Below are positions 25,098 through 34,414 of a DNA stretch of 64,000 bases, in pieces. This DNA comes from Burkholderia lata (GTDB lineage: Bacteria > Pseudomonadota > Gammaproteobacteria > Burkholderiales > Burkholderiaceae): positions 434,001-498,000 of the forward strand of contig NZ_CABVQK010000001.1 of assembly GCF_902499335.1 (NCBI RefSeq), written 5' to 3'. The notes under the pieces were generated by a model. It was not told where the DNA came from and did no database searches. It was given only the letters and a program-made list of their open reading frames with translations. The position numbers and the translations under genes were made by a program. Positions within the stretch are counted from its first letter, which is position 1. Every line of letters starts with the position of its first letter.

Positions 25098-28088
25098 TCA
25101 CCGCGCGACCCGATAGCCGATCGACCGCTCCATGTATCGCGCCAGTTGCTCGCGGGAAAATGCCGGCTGCTCGATTCCGCTGCCTTCGAGAAATTCGATC
25201 ACGTTGCGGCAGTCCCACACGTAATTGTTCTGATACAGCTCGGCCGTGGACATCCCATCGCGAATGTTGTCGTCGAACAGGCTCAACAGCGGATAGAGCG
25301 GTGCGTCGATATCGGTCTTCCAAGCATCGCGCCAGTCGCGGAACGGCACGACCCGGAATCGCAGGCCGAAGTAACGCTCCAGCTTCGAGAAAAATTCCCG
25401 AAGCGTCAGGTTGGCCTCGGGCGAATTGATCAGGTTGAATTTCCGCCCCAGCGCGGCCGGATTGCGCGAAATCCACGCAAGCGCTTTCGTCATGTAGTCC
25501 ACGGTCGTCAACCCTTCGCGCAGGTCCTGCAGGTCGGGCACGGTGCCGAGCGCCATGCACGTCTTCACCAGCCGCCCCCACCATTGATAGTCTGCGCTGA
25601 CGCCGGTCTCGCTGTGAAACGTCGCGTAGCCGAGCCGGAAGGTCATCAGAGGCAGGCCGCGCTGCTCCGCCAGGTCGGCCATTTTCTCCATCACCCATTT
25701 GCTGCGCGTGTAGCCGATATCCTCGAGCACCGCGGGCAGGTTCTGATCGATGTCGTCCGCTTCGGTCATCATCGCCTTGCCGGTGAAGCGATGCCCCCAG
25801 CTGTACACCGAGATCGTCGACAGCAGGATCATCGCCTTGGTACGCCGGCACCCGGCGAAAGCGAGGACCTGGGTCAGGCCGTCCACGTTGATCTTCTTCA
25901 TGTACGAATACGGCTGGATGAAATTGACCGCGCCCGCGGAGTGGTAAACGATGTCGATTCCGTCGGCCAGCGCCGCGTAGTCGCGTTCGTCCAACCCGAA
26001 GCGCGCCTGCGTGAGATCGCCCGCCCACACGCGGATGCGGGATCGTTCGTCCGGCCCGAGGTTCGCGTCGTAGGCGCGCAGTTTTTCGTCGATCCGCGAC
26101 CGCCCCGCGACGGCATCCTCCGCGCGTACCAGGCAATGCACGATCGCCGACGTCGTCGCAAGGAGTTCGGCCAGCAAATGAACGCCGACGAAGCCCGTGG
26201 CACCCGTCAACAGAATCGTGCGCGGGCGCGCCAGCAGCGCGTTGTCGAACGCGCCGCTGAAATCCGCCTGTTCCGGCACGCGGATATCATCCGCGAGCAC
26301 ATAAACGGGCTCGCGGTCGATCTCGAGCGCCGCCGCGACACGCCGCTCGATCTCGCCTGCCAGCCCTTCCACCGATTGATGCTCGTAGACGTCCCGGATC
26401 AGCATCTTCGTCCCCGCGGCATCCGATAGCGCCCTCGCGAGCTTCGCCGTCAACAACGAATTACCGCCGATGTCGAAGAAACTGTCGGTCTTGAGAAACG
26501 ACGCATGGCCGGTCAACGCGACGAATGCATCCGCCACGATCCGCTCGATGGCCGTGTACGGTTCTCGCTCCGTCCGGTTGCGCCGTTCGTCCTGGTAACG
26601 ATGCTGCAGGGCAGCCCGGTCGGTTTTGCCGTTCGCCGTCACCGGCATCTCGTCGAGCAGCACGTGACCAACGGGCCACATGTAATCGGGCAGGTATTGC
26701 CGCACGCTTGCCTTGAGCGCGTCGACGACACGGTCGGGCGGCGCAGCGGGATCGCCCGGCACGGCGAACGCGACCAGTTCCTTCCCGGTTCCGGCAGCGC
26801 GGGGCAGCGCAAGCACCAGCGCCTTGCGTACCACGCCGGACCTGACGAGCACCGATTGAATTTCGCTCAGTTCGACCAGATTGCCGCGAATCTTGACCTG
26901 ATCGTCTAGGCGGCCGAGAAACTGGATCGAGCCGTCGTTCAGCCAGCGCCCGAGATCTCCCGTGCGATAGATGATCCGGTCCATAATTTTGGGGTGCTGA
27001 CGGAATTTCTCGCGAGTCAATGCAGGGTTGTTCAGATAGCCGCGCGCCAGGCCCGGCCCGCCGATGCAGATCTCGCCGACGTCGCTCTCCCCTACCACCT
27101 CCTGCGCATCGTTCAGGATCAGGATTTCGGTCCTGCCGACCGGGCGTCCGATCGATGCCGGACGGCCGAGCGTTGCACTCGGGACGACGTGACACGTCGC
27201 GAAGATCGTCGCTTCGGTCGGCCCGTAGTAATCGACCACCGTGTAACCGATTCGGTCGGTATCGACCGGATCGAGCTTTTCGCCGGCCGTGAACAGATAC
27301 TCGAGCTTCAGGTCCGCCGGCTGGCCGACGCCCACCACGTCGGCCACCATCACGGTGGGCACGTACGCATGCGTAATCCGGTGACGGGTGAAGAAACCGA
27401 CGAGCGCATCGGCATCGAAACGCGTATCGTCGTCCGGCAAGAACAGCGTCGCGCCCGCGCAGAGGGCCGACCAGATTTCCCACTGCGACACATCGAAACC
27501 AAGGCCGGCCATCAGCGTCGCTCGACTTTCTGCATTCATCGAAAAGCGCGCGTTGTGCCAGTCGACGAGTGTGGCCACGGCGGCATGTTCGACGATGACG
27601 CCTTTCGGCGCGCCGGTGGAGCCGGACGTGAAGATCACGTAGATCGCGCCATCGGGCGCATCGGCGCGTTGCGTCGCATGCGCGTCGTCCCGATCCGGTC
27701 GCTGCGCGGACAGGCCGGCCACGCTGATGAACGGAACGGCCGTATCCCGGGGCGTCGCGCGAGCCGTCAACACCAGCGACGCACTGCATTGCTGCAGGAT
27801 GATGTCCTTGCGGGCATCGGGATAGCGTTCGTCGATCGGGACATAGGTCGCACCGGCCTTCAGGATGCCGAGGATCCCGACGATGAAGTCGGCGTTACGC
27901 GCCGCCTCGATCGGCACCAGGCTGCCGTGCCCGACGCCCCGGTCCCGCAATGCAGATGCAACCGCGTCGCTCCGACGGTCCAGCTCGCGGTAACTCAGGC
28001 ATTCGTGCTCCGACACCACGGCCGACGTGTCTCCTCCGACGGCCGCATGCATCTGAAACGTCTCGAGCACGTTCGATTGAGTCGTCAT
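25098..28088 (-). CDS. NRPS-like adenylation-carrier-reductase (A-T-R) enzyme
   Basis: 996 residues in three domains. Adenylation (about 1-510): YVIFTSGSTGAPKG, YYGPTEATIF, YRTGDLGRW, KIRGNLVELSEIQ, NGKTDRA. Carrier (about 525-600): FFDIGGNSLL with Ser544 as the phosphopantetheine site. Thioester reductase (about 620-990): NADPH site LLTGATGFVGVHLL, LLSTISVYSWG, and YTRSK. There is no condensation domain, so it would activate one acid and release it as an aldehyde or alcohol, as in Lys2, carboxylic acid reductases and LnaA-type enzymes. Read by eye, the adenylation pocket is roughly D-V-W-Y-F-A-Y-I-F-K; I cannot assign a substrate. It has its own promoter and no partner biosynthetic gene adjoining. 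Confidence 0.9.
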   Translation of the reverse strand: MTTQSNVLETFQMHAAVGGDTSAVVSEHECLSYRELDRRSDAVASALRDRGVGHGSLVPIEAARNADFIVGILGILKAGATYVPIDERYPDARKDIILQQCSASLVLTARATPRDTAVPFISVAGLSAQRPDRDDAHATQRADAPDGAIYVIFTSGSTGAPKGVIVEHAAVATLVDWHNARFSMNAESRATLMAGLGFDVSQWEIWSALCAGATLFLPDDDTRFDADALVGFFTRHRITHAYVPTVMVADVVGVGQPADLKLEYLFTAGEKLDPVDTDRIGYTVVDYYGPTEATIFATCHVVPSATLGRPASIGRPVGRTEILILNDAQEVVGESDVGEICIGGPGLARGYLNNPALTREKFRQHPKIMDRIIYRTGDLGRWLNDGSIQFLGRLDDQVKIRGNLVELSEIQSVLVRSGVVRKALVLALPRAAGTGKELVAFAVPGDPAAPPDRVVDALKASVRQYLPDYMWPVGHVLLDEMPVTANGKTDRAALQHRYQDERRNRTEREPYTAIERIVADAFVALTGHASFLKTDSFFDIGGNSLLTAKLARALSDAAGTKMLIRDVYEHQSVEGLAGEIERRVAAALEIDREPVYVLADDIRVPEQADFSGAFDNALLARPRTILLTGATGFVGVHLLAELLATTSAIVHCLVRAEDAVAGRSRIDEKLRAYDANLGPDERSRIRVWAGDLTQARFGLDERDYAALADGIDIVYHSAGAVNFIQPYSYMKKINVDGLTQVLAFAGCRRTKAMILLSTISVYSWGHRFTGKAMMTEADDIDQNLPAVLEDIGYTRSKWVMEKMADLAEQRGLPLMTFRLGYATFHSETGVSADYQWWGRLVKTCMALGTVPDLQDLREGLTTVDYMTKALAWISRNPAALGRKFNLINSPEANLTLREFFSKLERYFGLRFRVVPFRDWRDAWKTDIDAPLYPLLSLFDDNIRDGMSTAELYQNNYVWDCRNVIEFLEGSGIEQPAFSREQLARYMERSIGYRVAR

Positions 28089-28123
28089 CGTTTTTATTCC
28101 TCATATCGAAACGAACAAATCCC

Positions 28124-28151
28124 AATATAGGTTTCATTGAATAAAAAGCAA
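28124..28151 (-). promoter_or_regulatory. Sigma-70-like promoter of the A-T-R gene
   Basis: On the minus strand TTGCTT, 16 bases, TATATT, 36 bp before the ATG, in a notably AT-rich patch. Confidence 0.6.
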
Positions 28152-28261
28152 TTTTGCGCACGAGATGGCAGGCATCCGCAACGCACGGCGAAACGATGAA
28201 GACGTTTGGTGCGATTGGCGAAGCACTCGACGATGCGCCGAATCCGGTAACCGATTTCGTC

Positions 28262-28286
28262 GATTGTTATTCGCCGAATAACAATC
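28262..28286. promoter_or_regulatory. Perfect 25-bp palindrome, probable operator
   Basis: GATTGTTATTCG, one C, then its exact reverse complement. It lies 85 bp before the oxidoreductase at 28371 and 111 bp behind the promoter of the A-T-R gene. No regulator gene adjoins this divergent gap. Confidence 0.65.
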
Positions 28287-28370
28287 AATGATCCGTCGGC
28301 ACGTTCCTCCGGCGCAGGTACCCGCCTACGATGCTCCTTCATCGACACCCGTTCATTGAAGGAGCCCTCC

Positions 28371-29360
28371 ATGTCCCGCATCGTTCGTTTCCACCGCGTC
28401 GGCGGCCCCGACGTCCTGCAGATCGACACCGTCGACGTGCCCGCGCCGGGCCCCGACGAAATCCAGCTGCGCGTGAAGGCGATCGGCCTCAATCGCGCGG
28501 AAGTCATGTTCCGCAGCGGCGAATACACGTTCATGCCGCGCTTGCCGGCTGCGCTCGGCTACGAGGCATCGGGCATCGTCGCGGCGGTCGGCCGCGACGT
28601 GACGGCGTTCGCCGAGGGCGATGCGGTGAGCGTCGTGCCGGCGTTCTCGTTCGCCGACTACGGAATGTACGGCGAAGTCGTCAACGTACCCGCGCATGCG
28701 GCGGTCAGACATCCGGCAAGCCTGTCGTTCGAGGAAGCGGCCGCGACGTGGATGATGTTCGTCACGGCCTGGGGCGCGCTGATCGAACTCGGCGGGCTGC
28801 GGCGCGGCGACGCGGTGCTGATCGGCGCCGCGTCGAGCAGCGTCGGGCAAGCGGCAATCCAGATCGCGAACCACGTCGGCGCAGTGCCGATCGCGCTGAC
28901 GCGCGGCGAATCGAAGCGTCAGGCGCTGCTCGACGCGGGCGCGAAGCACGTGATCGTCGGCAGCCCTGCGGACCTGCCGCAGCAGGTGGCGGACATCACC
29001 GGCGGCACCGGCGCGCGCCTCGTGTTCGATCCGGTCGGTGGCCCCGACACGGCGAACCTGCTGCGCGCGCTGGCCACGAACGGCACGTTCTTCCAGTACG
29101 GCGCGCTCGACACGCGCGACATCCCGGTGCCCGTGATGGATCTACTTGCGCGCCATCTGACGCTGCGCGGCTACGAGCTGTTCGAGATCACCGGCGACGC
29201 GCAGAAGCTCGAACGCGCGAAGCGCTTCATCGTCGACGGGCTCGCGGCCGGCGCGCTGAAGCCGCTGATCGATCGCACGTTCGCGTTCGACGACATCGTG
29301 GAAGCGCATCGATACATGGAGGCCGGCGCACAGGTCGGGAAGATCGTCGTCACGGTCTGA
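28371..29360 (+). CDS. Zinc-type alcohol dehydrogenase / quinone oxidoreductase family protein
   Basis: 329 residues, start after AAGGAG. The MDR fold is shown by GPDEIQLRVKAIGLNRAEVM, LGYEASGIVAAVG and the nucleotide loop IGAASSSVGQAAIQ, followed by the variable VFDPVGG motif. The cysteines of the structural zinc site are absent, so it belongs to the zinc-less quinone/enoyl reductase branch. It reduces C=C or quinone bonds with NADPH. Divergent from the A-T-R enzyme; a shared operator in the gap makes a common pathway possible. Confidence 0.88.
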   Translation: MSRIVRFHRVGGPDVLQIDTVDVPAPGPDEIQLRVKAIGLNRAEVMFRSGEYTFMPRLPAALGYEASGIVAAVGRDVTAFAEGDAVSVVPAFSFADYGMYGEVVNVPAHAAVRHPASLSFEEAAATWMMFVTAWGALIELGGLRRGDAVLIGAASSSVGQAAIQIANHVGAVPIALTRGESKRQALLDAGAKHVIVGSPADLPQQVADITGGTGARLVFDPVGGPDTANLLRALATNGTFFQYGALDTRDIPVPVMDLLARHLTLRGYELFEITGDAQKLERAKRFIVDGLAAGALKPLIDRTFAFDDIVEAHRYMEAGAQVGKIVVTV

Positions 29361-29373
29361 ACGTCGTCATGCA

Positions 29374-29401
29374 GGCGTGCCGTTTGAAAAGACGGCACGC
29401 C
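29374..29401. terminator. Stem-loop between convergent genes
   Basis: GGCGTGCCGT / ACGGCACGCC, perfect 10-bp stem with an 8-base A-rich loop, in the 51-bp gap between two convergent genes. No clear U-tract. Confidence 0.55.
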
Positions 29402-29411
29402 CGCCGCCCGC

Positions 29412-30305
29412 TCAGCTTTCGAAATACCGCGGCCGGTCGATATCGGCCAGCAGCCCCGGCTGCGTCGGCGCCCAGTCGAGCGATGCACGCGTGCGCTCGC
29501 TCGTGGCCGGCGCATCCATCCCCGCGAACATCGCGAACCAGCCGAAGTGTTCGCCGGCTTCAGTTGCTGTTTTCGCGACGACCGGCACGTTCAGCCGCCG
29601 GCCGATCACTTCCGCGATTTCCCGGAACCGCACGCCGGTATCGTCGACCGCGTGATAGCGCGCGCCGGCCGCACCGCGTTCGATCGCGAGCCGGTACACG
29701 CGCGCCGCATCGAGCCGGTGCACGCCCGGCCAGCGATTGGCGCCATCACCGAGATAGGCCGATACCCCCTTTTCCCGCGCGAACGCAATCAGGCGCGGCA
29801 CGAAGCCGTGATCGCCGTCGCCATGCACGGACGGCGGCAGGCGCACGACCGACGCGTGCACGCCGCGCGCCTCCAGCTCGACCGCGGTCGCTTCGGACGC
29901 ACGCGGGTAGGTCGACGACACCGGCACGTGCGGATCGTCTTCCGTCGCCGCGCGCCCGGGCGCGACGAGCGCGAGGCCCGACGTGACGACCAGCGGCCGC
30001 GCCGAGCCCGCGAGCACCGCGCCGATCGTCTCGATCGCATGACGGTCGAGCTCGCAGTTCTGCGCGAAGCGCGAGAAGTCGTGATTGAATCCCGTATGGA
30101 TCACCGCATCGGCGGCTTCTGCGCCGCGCGTGAGGCTGCCGAGATCCTCCAGCGACCCGCGATGGACGTCGGCGCCAGCCGCGGCAACCGACGACGCGGC
30201 CGCATCGGACCGCGCGAGACCGAGCACCGAGTGCCCGGCGGCAACGAGTTCGGCCACGACGGCAGAGCCGACGAACCCCGACGCTCCAGTAACAAAGACA
30301 CGCAT
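29412..30305 (-). CDS. NAD-dependent epimerase/dehydratase family protein
   Basis: 297 residues; the start follows GGAGG. The nucleotide site [18 protein letters not shown] is at residues 3-20. The catalytic region [18 protein letters not shown] lacks the usual Tyr-x-x-x-Lys: the aligned stretch is YPRAS, so the general base may be replaced. The body ([33 protein letters not shown]) is typical of the extended-SDR group of small reductases near MmyB-type regulators. Divergent from the regulator at 30401, which probably controls it. Confidence 0.85.
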   Translation of the reverse strand: MRVFVTGASGFVGSAVVAELVAAGHSVLGLARSDAAASSVAAAGADVHRGSLEDLGSLTRGAEAADAVIHTGFNHDFSRFAQNCELDRHAIETIGAVLAGSARPLVVTSGLALVAPGRAATEDDPHVPVSSTYPRASEATAVELEARGVHASVVRLPPSVHGDGDHGFVPRLIAFAREKGVSAYLGDGANRWPGVHRLDAARVYRLAIERGAAGARYHAVDDTGVRFREIAEVIGRRLNVPVVAKTATEAGEHFGWFAMFAGMDAPATSERTRASLDWAPTQPGLLADIDRPRYFES

Positions 30306-30373
30306 GTTCAACACCTCCGGATGGCATGGAGGCTTACTATCTGTCGATCGCCGCGCACGGTGAAGTCGTGACG

Positions 30374-30387
30374 GTTTACCGGTAAAC
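30374..30387. promoter_or_regulatory. Perfect palindrome between epimerase-like and XRE/MmyB genes
   Basis: GTTTACCGGTAAAC, 14 bp without mismatch, 14 bp before the regulator start and 69 bp before the epimerase-like gene. Probable autoregulatory operator. Confidence 0.6.
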
Positions 30388-30400
30388 GAACTAACAGGAC

Positions 30401-31258
30401 ATGGCTGACGCCCCCGACAACCTGCTCGGCGCGTACCTTCGGGACCGCCGCGAGAAACTCGACCCGGCCGCGCTCGGGCTGCCGGCCACGCGCCGCCGCA
30501 CACCGGGACTGCGGCGCGAGGAAGTCGCGCAGCGCGCGCACGTGAGCACCGCGTGGTACACGTGGCTCGAACAGGGGCGCGGCGGTGCGCCGTCGGCCGA
30601 CGTGCTCGACCGGCTCGCCCGCGCGCTACTGCTGAACGATGCCGAGCGCGAGCACCTGTTCCTGATCGGTGTCGGCCATCTGCCGGAAGTGCGCTATCAC
30701 GCGACCGACCACGTGTCGCCGCGGGTGCAGCACGTGCTCGATTCACTCGATGCGAGCCCCGCGATCGTGCGCTCGGCGACGTGGGACGTCGTCGCGTGGA
30801 ACGACGCCGCGGCCGCGACGCTGACCGACTACACGACGCTGTCGCCGGAACGACGCAACATCCTGAGGCTCATCTTCGTCGATCCGCACGTGCGCGGCGT
30901 GCAGACGAACTGGGAACGCGTCGCGCGGTTCGCGGTGGGCGCGTTTCGTGCCGACGTCGCGCGCGGTGGTGCGACGCAGGCCGTGCAGGCATTCGTCGAC
31001 GAGATGCGCGCGACGAGCGCCGAGTTCGACGCGCTGTGGCGCGACCACGATATCCGCTCGCACGAAGAAGGGACCAAGGAGCTCCACCATCCTGCTGTCG
31101 GACGAATCGCGCTCGAATACTCGGCGTTCGCTGTGAGCGGCCGGCCCGACCAGACGCTCGTGATCTTTACGCCGGAAACGGCGGCCGATCGCGCGCTCGT
31201 CCGGACGCTGGTGGCCGCGCGCAAGCAAGCGCTGGCCGAGCAGATGCCCGTCGCATGA
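30401..31258 (+). CDS. XRE-family regulator with MmyB-type ligand domain
   Basis: 285 residues. Helix-turn-helix domain at about 8-80 with [20 protein letters not shown] and WYTWLEQGR, the MmyB-group signature. The C-terminal domain ([19 protein letters not shown], then [15 protein letters not shown]) is the PAS-like fatty-acid-binding MmyB fold. In this group the regulator commonly represses a divergent short oxidoreductase, as arranged here. Confidence 0.9.
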   Translation: MADAPDNLLGAYLRDRREKLDPAALGLPATRRRTPGLRREEVAQRAHVSTAWYTWLEQGRGGAPSADVLDRLARALLLNDAEREHLFLIGVGHLPEVRYHATDHVSPRVQHVLDSLDASPAIVRSATWDVVAWNDAAAATLTDYTTLSPERRNILRLIFVDPHVRGVQTNWERVARFAVGAFRADVARGGATQAVQAFVDEMRATSAEFDALWRDHDIRSHEEGTKELHHPAVGRIALEYSAFAVSGRPDQTLVIFTPETAADRALVRTLVAARKQALAEQMPVA

Positions 31259-31462
31259 CGGCGCGTTTCATCTGATGAACGCGCCCTCGCGCGATATCAC
31301 CGGCCGCCGCCAGCCGCGCCCATCGGGCGCCATCGCCCCGGGCGAACCCATCGCATTCCGCACTGATTCCCAGTCGAATATTTAATTTTCACCTGGCGTA
31401 GCGCGCGCTTACCCTTTCGGCATCGCATCACAGGGCCACTGGCCCCTCCCTGGAGCATCCCG

Positions 31463-32692
31463 ATGTCCGACCCCGGCACCGCGCAAGCCGTCCACCGCCC
31501 GCATGCGGCTTCCGTGTCCTATGGCGCGCTCGCGCTGCTGGTGCTGGCCGGCCTCAACCTGCGACCGTTCCTGACCGCGTTCGGCCCCGTGCTCGACGTC
31601 GTGCGCGCCGATACGGGCCTCGGCTTTCGCGCGGCCGCGCTGCTGACCACGCTGCCGTTCGTGCTGATGGGGGTCGTCGCCGGGATCGGTGTCGGGCTCG
31701 CGCGGCGCGTCGGCGAGCACCTTGCGCTGACCGTCGCACTGGCGCTGATCGCGGCCGGCTGCACGGCGCGCCTGTGGACCGGCGGCAGCGCCGGCCTGAT
31801 CGCGACCGCGATCGTCGCGGGCGCCGGCGTCGCCGTGATCCAGGCGCTCGTGCCCGGCCTCGCGAAGCGCTGGTTCGTCGACCGGTTGCCGCTCGCGATG
31901 GGCCTCTACTCGGCCGCGCTGGTCGGCGGCGGCGCATTCGGCGCGGTCGCGAGCCCGTGGCTCGCCGCGCACGGCGGCTGGCATCTCGCGCTCGCCGTGT
32001 GGGCCGTTCCCGCGCTCGTCACGCTCGCGCTGTGGCGCGCCAAGGCGCCGCGCGACGCCGTGCACGCGACGGCCGTATCGGCCCCGATCACCGCGTTCGC
32101 CCGCCTTCCGCGCGCGTGGCAGCTCGCGCTGTTCTTCGGGCTCAGCAACAGCGGCTACGCCAGCCTCGTCGCGTGGCTGCCCGCGTTCTACCGCAGCATC
32201 GGCATGAGTCCGCAGGCGAGCGGCAACCTGCTCGCGTGGATGGCGCTGTTCCAGGCGACCGGCGCGCTCGCGATGCCGATGCTCGCGAAACGTTCGCCCG
32301 ACCGCCGCGCCGTGCTGTGGCTCACGCTCGCGCTGCAGGCGGCCGGCTTCATCGGGTTCGCGACGCTGCCCGCGTTCGCGCCGTGGCTCTGGGTCGCGAG
32401 CGTCGGCCTCGGGCTCGGCGGCTTCTTCTCGATGAGCCTGATCGTCACGCTCGACCACCTGCCCGACGCACGGCTCGCCGGCGCGCTCGCCGCGTTCGTG
32501 CAGGGCATCGGCTTCCTGACCGTCGCGGCGAGCCCCTGGCTGATCGGCTGGCTGCGCGACGCGGGCGGCGGCTTCGCGATCGCGTGGTGGATGCATCTCG
32601 GCGTGATCGCCGCGATGGCCGCGCTGAACGCCGTGTTCGCGCCCGCCGGCTACCGGCACAGCATGGTGCACATCACCGGCGCCGCTCGATAA
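31463..32692 (+). CDS. MFS transporter, CynX/NimT-like
   Basis: 409 residues with 12 predicted membrane helices, beginning ALALLVLAGLNLRPFLTAFG, the cyanate/nitroimidazole-type MFS start. The centre contains VAVIQALVPGLAKRWFVDRL. Members include CynX (cyanate) and NimT (2-nitroimidazole export), but substrate assignment from sequence is poor. Single gene; GGAG lies upstream of the ATG. Confidence 0.88.
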   Translation: MSDPGTAQAVHRPHAASVSYGALALLVLAGLNLRPFLTAFGPVLDVVRADTGLGFRAAALLTTLPFVLMGVVAGIGVGLARRVGEHLALTVALALIAAGCTARLWTGGSAGLIATAIVAGAGVAVIQALVPGLAKRWFVDRLPLAMGLYSAALVGGGAFGAVASPWLAAHGGWHLALAVWAVPALVTLALWRAKAPRDAVHATAVSAPITAFARLPRAWQLALFFGLSNSGYASLVAWLPAFYRSIGMSPQASGNLLAWMALFQATGALAMPMLAKRSPDRRAVLWLTLALQAAGFIGFATLPAFAPWLWVASVGLGLGGFFSMSLIVTLDHLPDARLAGALAAFVQGIGFLTVAASPWLIGWLRDAGGGFAIAWWMHLGVIAAMAALNAVFAPAGYRHSMVHITGAAR

Positions 32693-32824
32693 CCCCCTTC
32701 GAATCGGGGCGAACGCTTCCGGCGATCGTCCAGCCGCCCGCGCATGGCCGGGCGCGGGCAGTCACGCCCATCGGCCGCTGGTTTGCTTCACAACAGACAA
32801 CATCAATCGGTATTGGAGACAGTC

Positions 32825-33595
32825 ATGAAAAAGCTCGTTCTGGCCGTGGCGCTCGCGCTGACGGCCGGCGCCGCCGCCGCGAAAGACCCGGCGGCCCTGC
32901 GCCTCGGCGTCGACCCCAGCTATGCGCCGTTCGAATCGCTCGCGCCCGACGGCAAGCTCGTCGGCTTCGACATCGATCTCGGCAATGCGATCTGCGAACG
33001 GATGAAGGTGCGCTGCGTGTGGGTCGAGAACGCGTTCGACGGGATGATCCCGGCGCTGAAGGCGCGCAAGTTCGACGGCGTGCTGTCGTCGATGAGCGTG
33101 ACCGAGAAGCGCCTCGCGCAGATCGCGTTCACGGACAAGATCAACAACGTGCCGCCCCGGCTCGTCGCGCGGCGCGGCTCGAACCTGCAGCCGACGCCCG
33201 AATCGCTGCAGGGCAAGAGCGTCGGCGTCGAGCAGGGTTCGACGCAGGAGACCTATGCACGCACGTACTGGGAGCCGAAGGGCGTGATCGTCCGCACGTA
33301 TCAGACGCAGGATCTCGTCTACCAGGACCTGCTGTCCGGGCGGCTCGATGCGTCGCTGCAATCGTCGGTGCAGGCCGACCTCGGTTTCCTGAAAACCGCG
33401 AAGGGGGCGAACTTCGAATTCGCGGGGCCGCCGCTGCATGATCCGAAGACGCTCGGCGTGGGGTCCGCGATCGGCGTGCGCAAGGATGACGACGCGCTGC
33501 GCACGCAGATCAACCAGGCACTTGCGAGCCTGATCCAGGACGGGACTTACCAGCGGATCGCGAAGAAGTATTTCTCGTTCGACATCTACAACTGA
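32825..33595 (+). CDS. Periplasmic basic-amino-acid binding protein (ArgT/HisJ type)
   Basis: 256 residues. Signal peptide KKLVLAVALALTAGAAAA, mature start near KDPAAL. The binding fold is shown by LRLGVDPSYAPFESLAPDGK, GFDIDLGNAICERM and DGVLSSMSVTEKR, where DIDL and the Arg of the last motif hold the amino-acid ligand. It delivers lysine, arginine, ornithine or histidine to an ABC importer, but no permease or ATPase gene adjoins, so it must use a complex encoded elsewhere. Confidence 0.9.
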   Translation: MKKLVLAVALALTAGAAAAKDPAALRLGVDPSYAPFESLAPDGKLVGFDIDLGNAICERMKVRCVWVENAFDGMIPALKARKFDGVLSSMSVTEKRLAQIAFTDKINNVPPRLVARRGSNLQPTPESLQGKSVGVEQGSTQETYARTYWEPKGVIVRTYQTQDLVYQDLLSGRLDASLQSSVQADLGFLKTAKGANFEFAGPPLHDPKTLGVGSAIGVRKDDDALRTQINQALASLIQDGTYQRIAKKYFSFDIYN

Positions 33596-33607
33596 CGGGC
33601 GAAAACG

Positions 33608-33660
33608 GAAAATGCGAAGGGGCGTCGTGCGCGAATGCATGACACCCCTTGTTCATTTTC
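33608..33660 (+). terminator. Extended hairpin after the binding-protein gene
   Basis: The inner stem AAGGGGCGTCGTGC pairs with GCATGACACCCCTT (12 of 14), extended by GAAAATG / CATTTTC. It begins 13 bp after the stop codon. Confidence 0.65.
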
Positions 33661-33871
33661 GCGACTTGCCGAGGGCGATCCTCAACCGGCTTTTTCGTAG
33701 GACAAACGAAGCACCGGTCATCCATTTCTCTCGGCACGGCCCCCTCCCGCGCGGGTTGCGTGCCCCTTCGTTCTTCGATTTCCTAAACTGTCTGGAGGAG
33801 ATCACGATCCGCTGTCTCGCAGCGTGCCCACTGCCGGATCGCGCACAGGACCGATCCCGGGAGAAAACACG

Positions 33872-34360
33872 ATGCGAACGCCCTTCCTTGTTGCCGGATT
33901 CATCGGATCCGGCCTCCTTCTATGCGGCTGCACGGCACCCATGGGCCAGCAGGCCGCTTCCTCTCGAACACAGCTGGAATATGTGCAGGCCGCCGATCAG
34001 TACGTGATCCCCGTGCCGCTCGCCCCGGCCGTCAAAGCCGGCAATCTTCTGTTCGTTTCGGGGATTCCCGCTTATGACCGGAACGGCAAGCTCGCCGTCG
34101 GCGACTTCACGAAGCAGATGACTCAGGCGATGGAGAACGTCACGGGCATCCTCAAGGCCGCAGGCACGGGATGGGACCGCGTGGTGAAGGTGGATGTGAT
34201 GCTGGTGCGGCGGGAAGACTTCAAGGAGATGAACCGCATTTACGCGGGATACTTCCAGGCCGGGAAATTCCCGGCCCGAAGTACCGCGATCGTGGTGTCA
34301 TTGCCGAATCCCGACTTTCTCGTCGAAATCGACTGTATCGCCGTGCTGGACAAACCATGA
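33872..34360 (+). CDS. RidA-family protein with lipoprotein signal
   Basis: 162 residues. The start is the ATG after GGGAGAA. Residues 1-20 (VAGFIGSGLLLCGC) are a lipoprotein signal with Cys20 as the predicted lipid-bearing residue. Residues about 40-162 are a full RidA domain: GNLLFVSGIPAY, FTKQMTQAMENVTGILKAAG, and RSTAIVVSLPNPDFLVEIDC, with Arg136 in place of the catalytic Arg that binds the imine's carboxylate. RidA deaminates reactive 2-aminoacrylate in the cytoplasm; here the predicted home is the periplasm, where the substrate must differ. Confidence 0.85.
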   Translation: MRTPFLVAGFIGSGLLLCGCTAPMGQQAASSRTQLEYVQAADQYVIPVPLAPAVKAGNLLFVSGIPAYDRNGKLAVGDFTKQMTQAMENVTGILKAAGTGWDRVVKVDVMLVRREDFKEMNRIYAGYFQAGKFPARSTAIVVSLPNPDFLVEIDCIAVLDKP

Positions 34361-34414
34361 CACATGTCGCGAACGATCGCGACATGCACGGCCCGTCAGC
34401 ATCGAATGGCGAGA

